DNA of 64,000 nucleotides from an uncultured Pigmentiphaga sp. (GTDB lineage Bacteria > Pseudomonadota > Gammaproteobacteria > Burkholderiales > Burkholderiaceae_B). The first letter of the stretch is position 1; each line of letters starts with the position of its first letter. The DNA lies in NCBI GenBank assembly GCA_937891425.1, contig CALAGD010000024.1:1-64000 (forward strand). Direction: 5' to 3'. The position numbers and the translations under genes were made by a program. A model generated the notes under the pieces. That model worked only from the letters and a program-made list of their open reading frames with translations. It made no database searches and was not told the DNA's origin. Of this stretch, positions 43,834-52,228 are shown one piece after another.

Positions 43834-44883
43834 TCATGCATTCAAACGCAGGGCGGTCGCGCGCGCACGCCGATAAGCTTCTGACGCCTGCAGCTCGTGC
43901 CAGGCAGGGACCGGACCGCACGGCCGCAGGCGCCGCCAACGGGCCAGGGAGGCTGTCGGCATTCCACCTTCCAGCGCCTGCAATACCTGGTCCGCCAGAT
44001 CGGGACGGTTGCACACGAGCACCATGTCGCAACCCGCATCAAGCGCGGCATGGGCACGCGCCACGATGTCACCCGCCACGGCGGCACCTTCCATGGTGAG
44101 GTCGTCCGAGAACACCAGCCCATCGTAACGCAGGCGCTCGCGCAGTATGGTGGTAATCCAGAACGGGGAAAACCCGGCTGGGCGCGCGTCGGCCAGCGGA
44201 TAGATGACATGCGCAGGCATCACCGAAGGCAGGGTCAGGTCTCCCAGCCAGTGGTAGGGCGCCGCGTCCTCAGCCAGGATGGCGTCAAGTGGGCGTTCGT
44301 CGACCGGAACGGCGTGGTGCGAGTCGGCCTCGACGTAACCGTGCCCCGGGAAATGTTTGCCGCAGGCAGCCATGCCACCCAGGTGTAGGCCGTGCACCAG
44401 CGCCCGCGCCAGATCGGCGACAGCCGCAGGATGGCGATGGAATGCGCGCGAACCGATGACCTGGCTGCGCCCGTAGTCGAGATCAAGTACAGGGGTGAAA
44501 CTGAGATCGACGCCGCAGCTGCGCAGCTCAGCCGCCAGCACATAGCCCACCTCGACGGCGCTGCGCAACGCCTCTTGGGGATCGCGATCCCAAAGTTGCC
44601 CGAGCGCATGCATCGGTGGCAGCGGGGTAAAGCCGTCTGCCCGGAAGCGTTGTACGCGTCCACCTTCGTGGTCTACAGCCACCAGCAGAGGTTCGGACCG
44701 CAACGCGTGGATCGCGGCTACCAGCCCGGACAGCTGCGCACGGCTCTCGAAATTGCGCGCGAACAGGATGACACCGCCCGTAGCGGGATGCCGCAGACGT
44801 GCAACGTCGTCCGGCGTGAGCGTGGTGCCCTGCACATCAATGACGACGCGGCCGGGAACGAGCGAAACGGTGGACAGATTCAT
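43834..44883 (-). CDS. nagZ: Beta-N-acetylhexosaminidase NagZ
   Basis: Cytosolic glycoside hydrolase family 3 enzyme that removes GlcNAc from anhydro-muropeptides during peptidoglycan recycling. The protein is 349 aa. It has DHEGGRVQRF, the substrate-binding motif KHFPGHGYVEADSHH and the nucleophile region VFSDDLTMEGA (Asp). The ATG at 44883 overlaps the acpS stop (ATGA). In species with AmpC, NagZ products control beta-lactamase; no ampC is seen here. Confidence 0.95.
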   Translation of the reverse strand: MNLSTVSLVPGRVVIDVQGTTLTPDDVARLRHPATGGVILFARNFESRAQLSGLVAAIHALRSEPLLVAVDHEGGRVQRFRADGFTPLPPMHALGQLWDRDPQEALRSAVEVGYVLAAELRSCGVDLSFTPVLDLDYGRSQVIGSRAFHRHPAAVADLARALVHGLHLGGMAACGKHFPGHGYVEADSHHAVPVDERPLDAILAEDAAPYHWLGDLTLPSVMPAHVIYPLADARPAGFSPFWITTILRERLRYDGLVFSDDLTMEGAAVAGDIVARAHAALDAGCDMVLVCNRPDLADQVLQALEGGMPTASLARWRRLRPCGPVPAWHELQASEAYRRARATALRLNA

Positions 44884-45308
44884 GGCTGAAGTGTTTCGAT
44901 GACAACGTAGGCCGCAACCAGATCGTGCTCGTCGGTGATCGACACGTGCATGGCGCCGAAACGTTGCGCACACCACGCCTGCAGCTCCGCATCACTGATG
45001 ACCAGGCGGGGGCGCCCCGAGGGATAGTTCAGGATTTCGACCGCGCGCCAGTACATGGGCATGCGCATGCCCAGCCCGATGGCTTTCGAGAATGCCTCTT
45101 TTGCCGCGAACCGGGTAGCAAGGAAGCGGATACCCCGTGCAGCACTGCGCGCACGGCGTGCCTCGAACCGCAGGAGTTCGTGCTCGCCCAGGATGCGGGC
45201 CACGAATCGTTCGCCGTGCCGGTGCAAGGCGCGTTCGACCCGTTCGGTGCGCAACAGGTCGATACCAACACCCGCAATGCCGGGATGGTCTGGCGACGGC
45301 AAATTCAT
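44880..45308 (-). CDS. acpS: Holo-[acyl-carrier-protein] synthase
   Basis: Transfers 4'-phosphopantetheine from CoA to ACP. The protein is 142 aa. Motifs are IAGVGIDLLRTERV (Asp for magnesium) and FLATRFAAKEAFSKAIGLG (catalytic KEA). Its ATG (45306-45308) overlaps the pdxJ stop and its stop overlaps the nagZ start, so pdxJ-acpS-nagZ are tightly coupled. Confidence 0.94.
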   Translation of the reverse strand: MNLPSPDHPGIAGVGIDLLRTERVERALHRHGERFVARILGEHELLRFEARRARSAARGIRFLATRFAAKEAFSKAIGLGMRMPMYWRAVEILNYPSGRPRLVISDAELQAWCAQRFGAMHVSITDEHDLVAAYVVIETLQP

Positions 45309-46063
45309 TCCCTAGCCCTGGACAGGGGCTGGCGCACTGCCTGCAGCCGCGCGGCAATCATGCGTGCCTTCATTTCACGCACGGCTGCCTGCCAGCCCAT
45401 GAAGACGGCCTCGGCCACAATGGCATGGCCAATGTTCAGCTCGGTGATGGCCGAAATGGCGGCGATGGCCTCGACGTTGTCGAAGTGCAGCCCGTGGCCC
45501 GCGTTGACTTTCAGGCCCATGGCGACGCCCTGCTCAGCCGCCGCGCGGATTCGGTCGAGTTCCAGGCGTGCCCGGTCACCCTCGGCGTCCGCATAATGGC
45601 CCGTATGCAGCTCGACTACGCGCGCGCCGGTCTCCCATGCGGCTCGCAGCTGCTCGGTATCGGGCGCAATGAACAGTGATACGCGTATGCCGGCGTCGTG
45701 CAGTCGGGCAACCGCCCGCGCCACCCGGTCGAACGCACCGACCACATCAAGCCCCCCTTCCGTGGTCAGCTCCTGGCGTCGCTCGGGAACCAGACAGACA
45801 TCGTGCGGTTGCACGTCGCACGCAATGGCCAGCATTTCTTCGGAGATCGCGCACTCCAGATTCATGCGGGTACGCAGGACCTTGCGCAAAGCATGGACGT
45901 CGGCATCCTGTATGTGCCGGCGGTCTTCACGCAGATGGAGCGTAATGAGATCGGCCCCCGCCTCTTCGGCCAGCAGGGCCGCCTTGATCGGGTCAGGATA
46001 ACGGGTAAGCCGTTGCTGACGCAGCGTGGCTACGTGATCGATGTTGACGCCAAGATCTATCAT
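45305..46063 (-). CDS. pdxJ: Pyridoxine 5'-phosphate synthase
   Basis: Last ring-closing step of de novo vitamin B6 synthesis (DXP-dependent pathway). The protein is 252 aa, TIM barrel, with LGVNIDHVATLRQQR, ITLHLREDRRHI, LVPERRQELTTEGGLDV and ELHTGHYA. The ATG at 46063 lies 14 nt downstream of a two-tier stem-loop (46077-46128), which separates it from the CsbD genes. Confidence 0.95.
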   Translation of the reverse strand: MIDLGVNIDHVATLRQQRLTRYPDPIKAALLAEEAGADLITLHLREDRRHIQDADVHALRKVLRTRMNLECAISEEMLAIACDVQPHDVCLVPERRQELTTEGGLDVVGAFDRVARAVARLHDAGIRVSLFIAPDTEQLRAAWETGARVVELHTGHYADAEGDRARLELDRIRAAAEQGVAMGLKVNAGHGLHFDNVEAIAAISAITELNIGHAIVAEAVFMGWQAAVREMKARMIAARLQAVRQPLSRARE

Positions 46064-46076
46064 GTGTGTGCGCTAC

Positions 46077-46128
46077 CACTAGCGATGAAAGCGACCGGCG
46101 CGTCATGCGCGCCGATCCATCGCTAGTG
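46077..46128. repeat. Two-tier inverted repeat upstream of pdxJ
   Basis: The outer arms CACTAGCGATG (46077-46087) and CATCGCTAGTG (46118-46128) are perfect 11-bp complements. Nested inside are CGGCGCG (46096-46102) and CGCGCCG (46108-46114), a perfect 7-bp stem. The structure ends 14 nt before the pdxJ start. There is no T-run, so a regulatory RNA or operator role is as likely as termination of the CsbD transcript. Confidence 0.5.
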
Positions 46129-46147
46129 TACCGCGTCCACAAGCCTC

Positions 46148-46426
46148 TCAGCGCCGATGCGAGCGGCACATCATGCCCATGAGGAAACCGGCGCCTGCGA
46201 CAATCGCAAGCGATGTCCAAGGGTTGCGTTCTACCCGCTGCATGATGGCGTCGGCCGTATCGCATGCGTGTTCGTAAGCGCGACCGTACATGTCCTGCGC
46301 GGTACCTTGCACTTGCCGGGCCATGCCCTTGAGCTGCTGCCCGGTATCATCCATGACGTCACCGGCCTTCTCCTGCACCTTGCCCACGACCTGATTGATC
46401 TTGCCTTCCACCTGTTCCGGATTCAT
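46148..46426 (-). CDS. CsbD-like / DUF883-like small stress protein with C-terminal anchor
   Basis: A 92-aa protein. The N-terminus MNPEQVEGKINQVVGKVQEK is CsbD-like, an amphipathic helical region follows, and the C-terminus NPWTSLAIVAGAGFLMGMM then CRSHRR is the single membrane anchor typical of DUF883 (ElaB/YqjD) proteins. A good ribosome binding site (AGGAGA) precedes ATG 46426. It follows a second CsbD gene on the same strand. It is likely a stationary-phase or osmotic stress protein at the inner membrane. Confidence 0.78.
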   Translation of the reverse strand: MNPEQVEGKINQVVGKVQEKAGDVMDDTGQQLKGMARQVQGTAQDMYGRAYEHACDTADAIMQRVERNPWTSLAIVAGAGFLMGMMCRSHRR

Positions 46427-46508
46427 GTGCTCTCCTGTTTCAGCCTGTCTTCAACCTGCCGGCCAGCACTCCGCATGCGGAACCTGGCCGCACAGTTGCC
46501 CATCGAGC

Positions 46509-46694
46509 CTATACCTTGCGGCGGGCATCCTTCACCTCCTCCCTGGCATCGCCCACGGCTTTCTGCACCTTGCCTTCCGCCTGGCGTGCCAGGCCCTTGG
46601 CCTGCGTCGTGCGATTGCCGGTCGCCTTGCCCAGAGCCTCCTGGCCCTTGCCTGCGGCTTCCTTGACACTGCCCTTCACTTGGTCTTTATTCAT
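46509..46694 (-). CDS. CsbD family stress protein
   Basis: A 61-aa hydrophilic protein, MNKDQVKGSVKEAAGKGQEAL..., with the repeated KG-x-x-K/R-x-A-G pattern of CsbD proteins, rich in Lys, Ala, Gly and Gln, probably disordered or helical. A GGAG ribosome binding site lies before ATG 46694. It is 82 nt upstream of the longer CsbD/DUF883-like gene. CsbD is a general stress protein of unknown mechanism. Confidence 0.8.
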   Translation of the reverse strand: MNKDQVKGSVKEAAGKGQEALGKATGNRTTQAKGLARQAEGKVQKAVGDAREEVKDARRKV

Positions 46695-46882
46695 GTGATG
46701 CTCCAGATGACGAATGGGGTCGCGCGCCTGTACGGCGTGGGATCACGCCCGGCGCCCCACCGGAGCTCAGCAACCGCCGTACCCGCGCAGCGACATCCTC
46801 GGGGGTTCGGTGCGAGAGCCGCTGCAGGCGCGTGGCCTTTTCGTCCCCCATGCCCGGAACATCGCATGGACCCGCGTCGCTG

Positions 46883-49171
46883 ATGCCCGCTCCAGCCCGC
46901 TTCACCGTCTCCGTACGCGAGCTTTGCGCCTTCGCCGCACAAAGTGGCGATCTCGACCTGCGTTTCGGCATTGCCCCGACCGCGCTCGAAGGCATGGTCG
47001 GGCACGCGCTGGTGGGGAGCCGCCGCTCGCCGGCCTACGAACGTGAAATTCCGCTGCAGGGCACTTACGGATCGATCTGCGTGCGTGGCCGAGCCGACGG
47101 GTATGACCACAGCCTGAACCGCCTGGAGGAAATCAAGACCTACCGCGGCGACCTGGAGCGGCTGCCGCCGGCCCGGCGACATCTGCATCGGTCGCAGGCG
47201 CTGCTGTACGGCTCGCTGCTCTGTGCAACGCGCGGACTCACCCACCTGACCGTGGCCCTGGTCTACTACAACGTCACGACACAGACCGAGACCATCATTG
47301 CCGAGGAATGCAGCGCCGCAGAACTGCACCAGCATTTCGCCGATTGCTACGAAAAATTCGAGGCGTGGGCCATCCAGGAACTATCCCATCGGCAGCAACG
47401 CGACGCCTGGCTCGCGCAGCTTGAATTCCCATTCCCTGCATTTCGTCCCGGCCAGCGCGAACTGGCCAAGGCTGTGTTTCTGGCCAGCCGCGACCAGCGT
47501 TGTCTCTGCCTGCAGGCGCCCACGGGTATCGGCAAGTCGCTGGGCACCCTGTTTCCCCTGTTGAAGGCCATGCCGCCGCATGGGCTTGACAAGATCTTCT
47601 TTCTGAGCGCCCGCACCACGGGACGCCGCGTCGCGCTCGACGCGCTGCGTCGGCTCGCGGGTGCAGGCACCTCCCGCCTGCGCGTAGTGGAACTGTTGGC
47701 GCGTGACAAAGCCTGCGCCTACCCCGGCCGAGCCTGCACTGGCGAGGCATGCCCGCGCGCCCGCGGCTTCTTCGACCGCTTGCCCGCCGCGCGCAACCAC
47801 GCTGTGCGCGCAGCCTGGCTGGACGCGCCCGTTATCCGCGACATCGCCGAGAACCATGCCGTGTGCCCGTATTATCTTGGCCAGGAGCTGGCGCGCTGGG
47901 CGGACGTGGTCGTCGGCGACTACAACTACTATTTCGACCACACTGCGTTCCTGCGCGGTCTGACCAACGAGAATAGCTGGCGGGCCGCGGTGCTGGTCGA
48001 CGAGGCGCACAACCTCATTGCGCGTGCACGCGATATGTACAGTGCCGAGCTCGGTCAGCCCGAGTTCGCCCAGCTGAAAAAGCAATACCCGGCGCTGAAG
48101 GCTTGCTGGCAGCACCTGCAGCGCGCCTGGCGTGATACCCTGCGCGAACAGCAGCAACCCTATGCAGCCTACGACGTGGTGCCTGACGGGCTGCGCAATG
48201 CCCTGCGCTCGACCATCACCAGCCTGGCCGACTACCTCGAACACAATGCCGTGCAGGGCGATGCACGCCTGCAGGAGTGGTATTTCAACCTGCTGCGCTT
48301 CCAGAGCCTGGCCGACACTTTCGGAGAGCACAGCGTATTCGACATCACCGTGCCACGTCCCGGAAACACGGATGGCTCATCCCTTTGCATCCGTAACATC
48401 GTGCCCGCCCCGTTCCTGGCGGATGCCATCCAGGCCGCGCGCACGGTCATTCTGTTCTCCGCCACGCTGGGCCCACAGGACTATTATGCGCAGCTGCTCG
48501 GCCTGCCCGCAGGCACTGCACGCCACGACATCGGGTCACCGTTCTCGGCCGACCAGTTGCAGGTGCGGGTGGCCACGCAGGTGTCGACGCGCTGGACTGA
48601 CCGCGCGGCATCGTTGCCCCTGGTGGCCGAGATCATCGCGCAGCAGTATCGTGAAGCGCCGGGGCTGTACCTGGCGTACTTCAGCAGTTACCAGTACCTG
48701 GACGCCGCAATGCGCATGCTGAACTCCAGCGCGCCCGACGTTCCTGCCTGGTGTCAGAGCCGCCACATGACCGAGGCCGAGCGCACGGCGTTTCTGGATC
48801 AGTTCGTGCCCGGGAACCGGGGTATCGGGTTCGCCGTACTCGGGGGTGCCTTTGGCGAAGGCATCGACCTGCCCGGCGATCGGCTGGTAGGTGCGTTCAT
48901 TGCCACCCTGGGCCTGCCGCAGGTCAACCCCGTCAATGAAGTCATGCGCGAACGCCTCGACCGCCTGTTCGGTGCCGGGTACGAATACACCTACCTGTAC
49001 CCCGGCATTCAGAAGGTCGTACAGGCAGCTGGCCGCGTCATCCGTACCACCAGCGATCGCGGCACCGTGGTGCTGCTCGACGACCGTTACCAGCAGCCCC
49101 GCATACGGCAGCTGCTGCCGTCCTGGTGGCGTATTGCACGATACACGTCCATCCCGGGGCGGATATCGTGA
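46883..49171 (+). CDS. PD-(D/E)XK nuclease fused to Fe-S XPD/DinG-type helicase
   Basis: A 762-aa two-domain protein. The N-terminal 170 residues hold a complete RecB/Cas4-type nuclease set: H41, D72 (RADGYD), E83-x-K85 (EEIKTY) and Q105-x3-Y109 (SQALLYG). The helicase part has Walker A QAPTGIGKS (211-219), DEAH box VLVDEAH (370-376), motif VI AAGRVIRT and four cysteines placed as in XPD iron-sulphur helicases (C278, C285, C290, C328). It should unwind DNA 5' to 3' and may cut it. I use ATG 46883; a GTG at 46832 is possible. It stands alone, divergent from the CsbD genes. Confidence 0.85.
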   Translation: MPAPARFTVSVRELCAFAAQSGDLDLRFGIAPTALEGMVGHALVGSRRSPAYEREIPLQGTYGSICVRGRADGYDHSLNRLEEIKTYRGDLERLPPARRHLHRSQALLYGSLLCATRGLTHLTVALVYYNVTTQTETIIAEECSAAELHQHFADCYEKFEAWAIQELSHRQQRDAWLAQLEFPFPAFRPGQRELAKAVFLASRDQRCLCLQAPTGIGKSLGTLFPLLKAMPPHGLDKIFFLSARTTGRRVALDALRRLAGAGTSRLRVVELLARDKACAYPGRACTGEACPRARGFFDRLPAARNHAVRAAWLDAPVIRDIAENHAVCPYYLGQELARWADVVVGDYNYYFDHTAFLRGLTNENSWRAAVLVDEAHNLIARARDMYSAELGQPEFAQLKKQYPALKACWQHLQRAWRDTLREQQQPYAAYDVVPDGLRNALRSTITSLADYLEHNAVQGDARLQEWYFNLLRFQSLADTFGEHSVFDITVPRPGNTDGSSLCIRNIVPAPFLADAIQAARTVILFSATLGPQDYYAQLLGLPAGTARHDIGSPFSADQLQVRVATQVSTRWTDRAASLPLVAEIIAQQYREAPGLYLAYFSSYQYLDAAMRMLNSSAPDVPAWCQSRHMTEAERTAFLDQFVPGNRGIGFAVLGGAFGEGIDLPGDRLVGAFIATLGLPQVNPVNEVMRERLDRLFGAGYEYTYLYPGIQKVVQAAGRVIRTTSDRGTVVLLDDRYQQPRIRQLLPSWWRIARYTSIPGRIS

Positions 49172-49322
49172 CACGCTTGCGCTAAGGGTGACCAACGCGT
49201 CACAATCGAAGCGGAACCTGGAAGATCATGTCGCGGCGCTGCCAGAGGCACGGCGGGCATGCCATCGCCAGGAACCGCCAGGCCCCTGTCGTGCCGCCGC
49301 TCGCATGGAGATGTTCCGCGTC

Positions 49323-50669
49323 ATGAGTCCCCAAGAACGCACCCGTTCCGGCACCCGCCTCACCCCCGCCCAGCTGCAGGCCTACTGGATGCCATTCACG
49401 GGCAACCGTCAGTTCCGTCAGGATCCACGCATCATGGTGGAGGCGCACGGCTGTTTCTACATCGACGCCGATGGCCGGAAAATCTTCGATGGGCTCTCGG
49501 GCCTGTGGACCTGCGGGCTCGGGCACGCCCACCCCGCTATCGCCACGGCGGTCGCGGCGCAAGTGGCGAAGCTCGACTACTCGCCTGCATTCCAGTTCGG
49601 CCATCCCCTGGCCTTTGAGCTGGCAGAGGCGGTGGTCCAGCGCATGCCCGCCGGACTCGATCATGTTTTCTTCGCCAGTTCAGGCTCGGAAGCAGTAGAA
49701 ACCGCCCTCAAGATGGCACGCGCCTACTGGCGCGTTCGCGGGCAGGCCTCCAGGACACGTTTCATTGGTCGCGTGAAGGCCTATCACGGTGTGAACTTCG
49801 GTGGAATCAGCGTCGGCGGCATCGCCGGCAACCGAAGACTTTTTGGCGATGGCATCAGCGCCGATCATCTGCCGCATACCCTGCTGCCTGAGAACGCATT
49901 TGCGCGCGGGGTGCCGCCGCACGGCGCCGAACTTGCCGACCACCTGCTCGAGCTCATCGCCCTGCACGACGCATCCACCATCGCAGCGGTCATCGTCGAG
50001 CCGTTCTCTGGTTCAGCCGGGGTCATCGTGCCTCCTCAGGGGTACCTGCAGCGATTGCGCGAGATCTGCGACCAGTACGACATCCTGCTCATCTTCGATG
50101 AAGTCATTACGGGGTTCGGGCGCCTCGGCCGCTGGACGGGTGCGGAGCATTTCGGTGTCACGCCCGACCTGCTGACCTTTGCCAAACAGGTGACCAACGG
50201 CGTCATTCCGCTCGGCGGCGTGGCGGTATCCGGTGCCATTCATGACACCTTCATGGAAGCGGGCGGCGCCCCACACGCCGTGGAGTTTCCGCACGGGCAT
50301 ACCTATTCAGGGCATCCTGTCGCCTGTGCCGCGGGACTGGCCACACTTGCAGCCCTGGAACAGGAAGATGCGCTGGAACGCGTCCGCAGCCTGACCACGC
50401 ACTTTGAGGAATGCGTGCACCGTCTGCGCGGCCTGCCCCACGTGCTCGATATCCGCAATATCGGCCTGGCAGCCGGCATCACGCTGGCGCCGAAGCAGGG
50501 CGATCCCACCCTGCGTCCTTTCGAAGTGGCCATGGACTGCTGGAAACAGGGCTACTACGTGCGTTTTGGCGGCGACACCATTCAGCTCGCTCCACCCTTT
50601 GTCTCTACCCCCGAACAGATCGACAGATTGATCGCTGCCCTGGCTGAAGCGCTGCAGCGGCAGCGCTGA
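49323..50669 (+). CDS. Class III aminotransferase (omega-amino acid-pyruvate type)
   Basis: A PLP-dependent aminotransferase of 448 aa. The N-terminal AYWMPFTGNRQF block is typical of omega-amino acid:pyruvate (beta-alanine) transaminases. Further signatures are FASSGSEAVETALKMAR, the PLP-binding Asp in LLIFDEVITGFGR and the Schiff-base K288 in LTFAKQVTNG. ATG 49323 (MSPQERTRSG) is preferred; an ATG six codons upstream is possible. It lies 151 nt after the helicase and is convergent with icd. A role in beta-alanine use, polyamine or amine catabolism is plausible. Confidence 0.9.
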   Translation: MSPQERTRSGTRLTPAQLQAYWMPFTGNRQFRQDPRIMVEAHGCFYIDADGRKIFDGLSGLWTCGLGHAHPAIATAVAAQVAKLDYSPAFQFGHPLAFELAEAVVQRMPAGLDHVFFASSGSEAVETALKMARAYWRVRGQASRTRFIGRVKAYHGVNFGGISVGGIAGNRRLFGDGISADHLPHTLLPENAFARGVPPHGAELADHLLELIALHDASTIAAVIVEPFSGSAGVIVPPQGYLQRLREICDQYDILLIFDEVITGFGRLGRWTGAEHFGVTPDLLTFAKQVTNGVIPLGGVAVSGAIHDTFMEAGGAPHAVEFPHGHTYSGHPVACAAGLATLAALEQEDALERVRSLTTHFEECVHRLRGLPHVLDIRNIGLAAGITLAPKQGDPTLRPFEVAMDCWKQGYYVRFGGDTIQLAPPFVSTPEQIDRLIAALAEALQRQR

Positions 50670-50752
50670 CCCGGCGTTTCCCGCGCAGCGCGCGTACCTG
50701 CACGGCCAGACCCCTGCATACAGGCGCACGTCTCGGACACACCTGTTAAAAC

Positions 50753-50781
50753 AAAAACCCCGCCTTCCTTCGAAGGCGGGG
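50753..50781 (-). terminator. Intrinsic terminator of icd
   Basis: CCCCGCCTT (50758-50766) pairs with AAGGCGGGG (50773-50781) around a 6-nt loop. On the minus strand the stem is followed by TTTTTGTTTT, a classic T-tract, 54 nt beyond the icd stop. It also lies downstream of the aminotransferase, but the T-tract is only on the icd side. Confidence 0.9.
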
Positions 50782-50834
50782 CCACTGCGCGACGGATTCA
50801 CACGGAAACCGCTGCGTGACGATCACGCATGTGC

Positions 50835-52091
50835 TTACATGTTCTCGATCATGACCTGACCGAAGCCCGAGCAAGACACCTGGGTGGCGCCTTCCATCAG
50901 GCGGGCGAAGTCGTACGTGACCTTCTTCGACTGGATGGATTTCTCCATGCTGCTGATGATGAGGTCGGCAGCTTCACGCCAGCCCATGTGACGCAGCATC
51001 ATTTCGGCGGAAAGGATTACCGAACCGGGGTTGACGTAGTCCTTGCCGGCGTACTTCGGAGCCGTACCATGGGTGGCCTCGAACATGGCGACCGAGTCGG
51101 ACAGATTCGCACCCGGGGCAATTCCGATACCACCGACCTGGGCGGCCAGCGCGTCGGAGATGTAGTCGCCGTTCAGGTTCAGTGTCGCGATGACGTCGTA
51201 CTCGGCCGGACGCAGCAGGATCTGCTGCAGGAAGGCATCGGCGATGGAATCCTTGATGATGATTTCCTTGCCGGTCTTGGGATTCTTGAACTTGCACCAC
51301 GGACCGCCATCGATGAGCTCCGCACCGAACTCGCGGCGTGCCAACGCGTAGCCCCAGTCACGGAATGCGCCTTCCGTGTACTTCATGATGTTGCCCTTGT
51401 GCACCAGCGTGACCGACGAACGATCGTTGTCGATGGCGTACTGGATGGCCTTGCGCACAAGACGCTCGGTACCTTCACGCGACACGGGCTTGATGCCGAT
51501 GCCAGAAGTTTCGGGGAAGCGGATCTTGGTAACGCCCATTTCCTTCTGAAGGAAGTCGATGAGCTTGCGTGCTTCGGGCGTTTCAGCGGCGTACTCGATA
51601 CCCGCGTAGATGTCCTCCGAGTTTTCACGGAAGATGACCATGTTGGTCTTTTCCGGCTCCTTCAGCGGCGAGGGCACACCCTTGAAGTAACGGACCGGAC
51701 GCTGGCAGACGTACAGGTCGAGCTCCTGACGCAATGCCACGTTCAACGAGCGGATGCCACCGCCGACGGGCGTGGTCAGCGGACCCTTGATCGAAACCAC
51801 GTATTCGCGCACGGCGTCGAGACTTTCGTCGGGCAGCCAGACATCGGGACCGTACACCTTGGTGGATTTCTCGCCCGCGTAGACTTCCATCCAGTGGATC
51901 TTGCGCTTGCCACCGTAGGCCTTTTCGACAGCGGCGTCCACGACCTTGATCATCACCGGGGTGATATCAACACCGGTGCCGTCGCCTTCGATGAAAGGAA
52001 TAATGGGATTATCGGGAACGTTTAGCGAAAAATCAGGGTTAACGGTGATTTTTTCGCCCGCTGCGGGCACCTTGATATGTTGATAAGACAT
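50835..52091 (-). CDS. icd: Isocitrate dehydrogenase (NADP+)
   Basis: Oxidative decarboxylation of isocitrate in the TCA cycle. The protein is 418 aa, homologous to E. coli Icd. The regulatory/substrate serine region GGGIRSLNVALRQELDLY is intact. The coenzyme residues PKY and Y...R in TYDFARLM indicate NADP+ specificity. ATG 52091 (MSYQHIKVPAAG) is the start; the in-frame upstream extension is not conserved. With aceB in this window it marks the branch point between TCA cycle and glyoxylate shunt. It has its own promoter and terminator. Confidence 0.96.
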   Translation of the reverse strand: MSYQHIKVPAAGEKITVNPDFSLNVPDNPIIPFIEGDGTGVDITPVMIKVVDAAVEKAYGGKRKIHWMEVYAGEKSTKVYGPDVWLPDESLDAVREYVVSIKGPLTTPVGGGIRSLNVALRQELDLYVCQRPVRYFKGVPSPLKEPEKTNMVIFRENSEDIYAGIEYAAETPEARKLIDFLQKEMGVTKIRFPETSGIGIKPVSREGTERLVRKAIQYAIDNDRSSVTLVHKGNIMKYTEGAFRDWGYALARREFGAELIDGGPWCKFKNPKTGKEIIIKDSIADAFLQQILLRPAEYDVIATLNLNGDYISDALAAQVGGIGIAPGANLSDSVAMFEATHGTAPKYAGKDYVNPGSVILSAEMMLRHMGWREAADLIISSMEKSIQSKKVTYDFARLMEGATQVSCSGFGQVMIENM

Positions 52092-52176
52092 GGAACGTTC
52101 CTTACGCACTGGTTTAAAAACGGCTTCGGGACAACGCGCGCGGCGCGGCACGCAAAACGCCCGGCGAAAACTGTAG

Positions 52177-52206
52177 ATTATCCCGCATTCTGGGGGGTAT
52201 TGTCAT
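52177..52206 (-). promoter_or_regulatory. Sigma-70-type promoter of icd
   Basis: On the minus strand, ATGACA (52206-52201) and GATAAT (52182-52177) are separated by 18 nt; each matches 5 of 6 consensus positions. It lies between the tilS stop and the icd start, giving a leader of about 80 nt. Confidence 0.55.
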
Positions 52207-52228
52207 ACAACACGATGAAATACCGCTA

